A stretch of DNA of 43,255 bases from Mycobacteriales bacterium (GTDB taxonomy: Bacteria > Actinomycetota > Actinomycetes > BP-191). The DNA lies in contig DASTMB010000028.1 of the NCBI GenBank assembly GCA_035714365.1, positions 1 to 43,255 of the forward strand. The letters are read 5' to 3'. The position numbers were made by a program, and so were the translations under genes. Shown here piece after piece: positions 40,583-43,255 of this stretch (position 1 is its first letter; each line of letters starts with the position of its first letter). Below the pieces are notes generated by a model, which saw only the letters and a list, made by a program, of their open reading frames with translations, searched no databases and had not been told where the DNA came from.

Positions 40583-41938
40583 ATGGCATCGAGGACGGCC
40601 GCCCGGCCCGCGTACCGCTGCACCGAGTGCGGCCAGACGACCGCGCGCTGGGTCGGCCGCTGCCCCGAGTGCCAGGCGTGGGGGTCGGTGAGCGAGGTCG
40701 GCGCCGCCGTCGTCCGCGCCGTCCGCCCCGGCCCCGTCACCAACGCCGCCGTCCCCATCGGCGAGGTCGACGTCACTGCCGCGGCCGCGCGGCCCACCGG
40801 CGTCGCCGAGCTCGACCGCGTCCTCGGCGGCGGGCTCGTCCCCGGTGCCGTCTGCCTCCTCGCCGGCGAGCCGGGCGTGGGCAAGTCCACGCTGCTGCTC
40901 GAGGTCGCGCACCGGTGGGCGCGGCCGGGGTCGCGGGCGCTGATCGTGTCCGGGGAGGAGTCGGCGTCGCAGGTCCGGCTGCGCGCCGGCCGCACCGCCG
41001 CGCTCTCGCCCGACCTGTACCTCGCCAGCGAGACCGACCTCGCCGCCGTCCTCGGCCACGTCGACGCAGTCGCGCCGACGCTGCTCGTCGTCGACTCCAT
41101 CCAGACCGTCGCGCACCCCGAGGTCGACGGCGGCGCCGGCGGCGTCACCCAGGTGCGCGAGTGCGCGGCGGCGTTGATCAAGGTGGCCAAGGAGCGCGAC
41201 ATCGCGGTCGTCCTCGTCGGCCACGTCACCAAGGACGGCGCCATCGCCGGGCCGCGCGTGCTCGAGCACCTGGTCGACGTCGTCCTGCACTTCGAGGGCG
41301 ACCGGCACGCGTCGTTGCGGCTCGTGCGCGCGGTGAAGAACCGGTTCGGCCCGGCCGACGAGGTCGGCTGCTTCGAGCTCGGCGACGCGGGGATCGTCGG
41401 GCTGCCCGACCCGTCGGGGCTGTTCCTGTCGCACAACGCCGAGCCGGTGCCCGGCACCTGCGTCACGATCTCCGTCGAGGGGCGCCGCCCGCTCGTCGCC
41501 GAGGTGCAGGCGCTGGCCGTGCCGACCACCGCCGGGTACCCGCGCCGTACCGCGTCCGGCCTCGACACCAGCCGCCTCGCCATGCTGCTCGCCGTGCTCG
41601 AACGCCGCGCCGGCACCGTACTCAAGGACTACGACGTGTACGCGTCCACCGTCGGCGGCGTCCGGCTCCAGGAGCCCGCGATCGACCTCGCGCTGGCACT
41701 GGCCCTGGCGGGCGCCAAGTCCAACCTGCCGCCGCCCGCCGGCGTCGTCGCGATCGGCGAGGTGGGCCTGGCGGGAGACGTGCGGCGGGTGAGCGCGGTG
41801 GCCCGCCGCCTCTCCGAAGCCGCCCGCCTCGGCTTCACCCGCGCCCTGGTCCCGGCGGGCAGCGCGGTGACCGCCCCGGCCGGGCTGACCGTGACGGAAG
41901 TGGACACCCTCGGCCGCGCCCTGGCGGCGGCTCGATAG
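40583..41938 (+). CDS. radA: DNA repair protein RadA
   Basis: 451 residues, standard size. An N-terminal zinc finger holds C13, C16, C27 and C30 (YRCTECG ... CPECQAWGS). The RecA-like core shows Walker [10 protein letters not shown], Walker [10 protein letters not shown], and the RadA-specific KNRFG loop. A C-terminal Lon-like domain follows ([40 protein letters not shown]). It drives branch migration and processes recombination intermediates. ATG 40583 is chosen over GTG 40574 because homologues begin just before the zinc finger and a -10 box fits. The usual actinobacterial neighbour disA is not present here; the next gene is a convergent methyltransferase. Confidence 0.96.
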   Translation: MASRTAARPAYRCTECGQTTARWVGRCPECQAWGSVSEVGAAVVRAVRPGPVTNAAVPIGEVDVTAAAARPTGVAELDRVLGGGLVPGAVCLLAGEPGVGKSTLLLEVAHRWARPGSRALIVSGEESASQVRLRAGRTAALSPDLYLASETDLAAVLGHVDAVAPTLLVVDSIQTVAHPEVDGGAGGVTQVRECAAALIKVAKERDIAVVLVGHVTKDGAIAGPRVLEHLVDVVLHFEGDRHASLRLVRAVKNRFGPADEVGCFELGDAGIVGLPDPSGLFLSHNAEPVPGTCVTISVEGRRPLVAEVQALAVPTTAGYPRRTASGLDTSRLAMLLAVLERRAGTVLKDYDVYASTVGGVRLQEPAIDLALALALAGAKSNLPPPAGVVAIGEVGLAGDVRRVSAVARRLSEAARLGFTRALVPAGSAVTAPAGLTVTEVDTLGRALAAAR

Positions 41939-41944
41939 GGTCCG

Positions 41945-43255
<1,311 letters not shown>

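Noticed and set aside
41939..41944. disA expected after radA
   Set aside because: Only six bases separate radA from the convergent methyltransferase stop; no diadenylate cyclase motif occurs in the window.

Overview
The window is very GC-rich DNA (many coding lines above 75% G+C, GTG and TTG starts, dense 4-bp ATGA/GTGA gene overlaps) from a high-GC Actinomycetota chromosome. The conserved genes radA, carD, YacL-type PIN/TRAM, ispD, ispF, cysS, rlmB and a SigH-type sigma factor are the usual actinobacterial housekeeping block, but here it is split and loaded with accessory modules. I cannot name the genus. No stretch longer than 300 bases lacks a gene; the longest gap is 1168-1428. The last 62 bases are a pure G run, so the right edge looks like an artefactual contig end.

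Layout. (1) 1-5.1 kb: the right end of an integrated element inserted at the 3' end of tRNA-Thr(UGU). It has a tyrosine integrase beside the tRNA, a small HTH protein, an excisionase-like ORF with an apparent frameshift at its start, a TrbL/VirB6-like membrane protein, two lipoproteins (one with a SecD P1-head-like domain) and a hypothetical protein. A three-copy 18-bp operator-like array lies in its divergent control region. (2) 5.2-9.3 kb: secreted protein, sigma factor, rlmB, cysS. (3) 9.3-14.8 kb: a tightly coupled operon of three secreted predicted cuproproteins: two tandem paralogues resembling two-copper monooxygenases with a C-terminal cupredoxin, and a PQQ-type beta-propeller with a cupredoxin. 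This is my best candidate for an undescribed system. (4) 14.9-28.3 kb: a PPOX/F420-type flavoprotein, then a polysaccharide locus with a GHL15-like glycosidase, five GT4 glycosyltransferases, a NodB deacetylase, a Wzy-like polymerase/ligase, a chain-length/BY-kinase-like protein with a destroyed P-loop, and an APH-kinase/Wzx-flippase fusion coupled to ispF. (5) 28.3-31.3 kb: ispF, ispD, PIN/TRAM, carD. (6) 31.4-36.7 kb: SAM methyltransferase, membrane-anchored thioredoxin-like protein, and two tandem secreted PD40-propeller/FN3 paralogues. (7) 36.8-40.5 kb: a small biosynthetic cluster (type III PKS, acyl-CoA-dehydrogenase-like flavoprotein, methyltransferase, divergent UbiA prenyltransferase), probably making a prenylated, methylated phenolic or quinone lipid. 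(8) 40.6-43.2 kb: radA and, convergent to it, a beta-class DNA methyltransferase fused to an Mrr-like nuclease domain and cut by the contig end.

How it fits together. IspD and IspF feed isoprenoid synthesis, the source of the undecaprenyl carrier that the coupled flippase and glycosyltransferases would use and of the prenyl donor for UbiA. The flippase gene starts inside the ispF stop codon, so supply and use may be co-expressed. The minus-strand run from 18.2 to 5.9 kb is nearly gapless, so the polysaccharide, cuproprotein and translation genes may share transcripts. Several starts (22381, 30652, 32296, 40583) sit 6-8 nt after a TANNNT hexamer, which suggests leaderless transcription. All functions are read from motifs by eye; no search was run.
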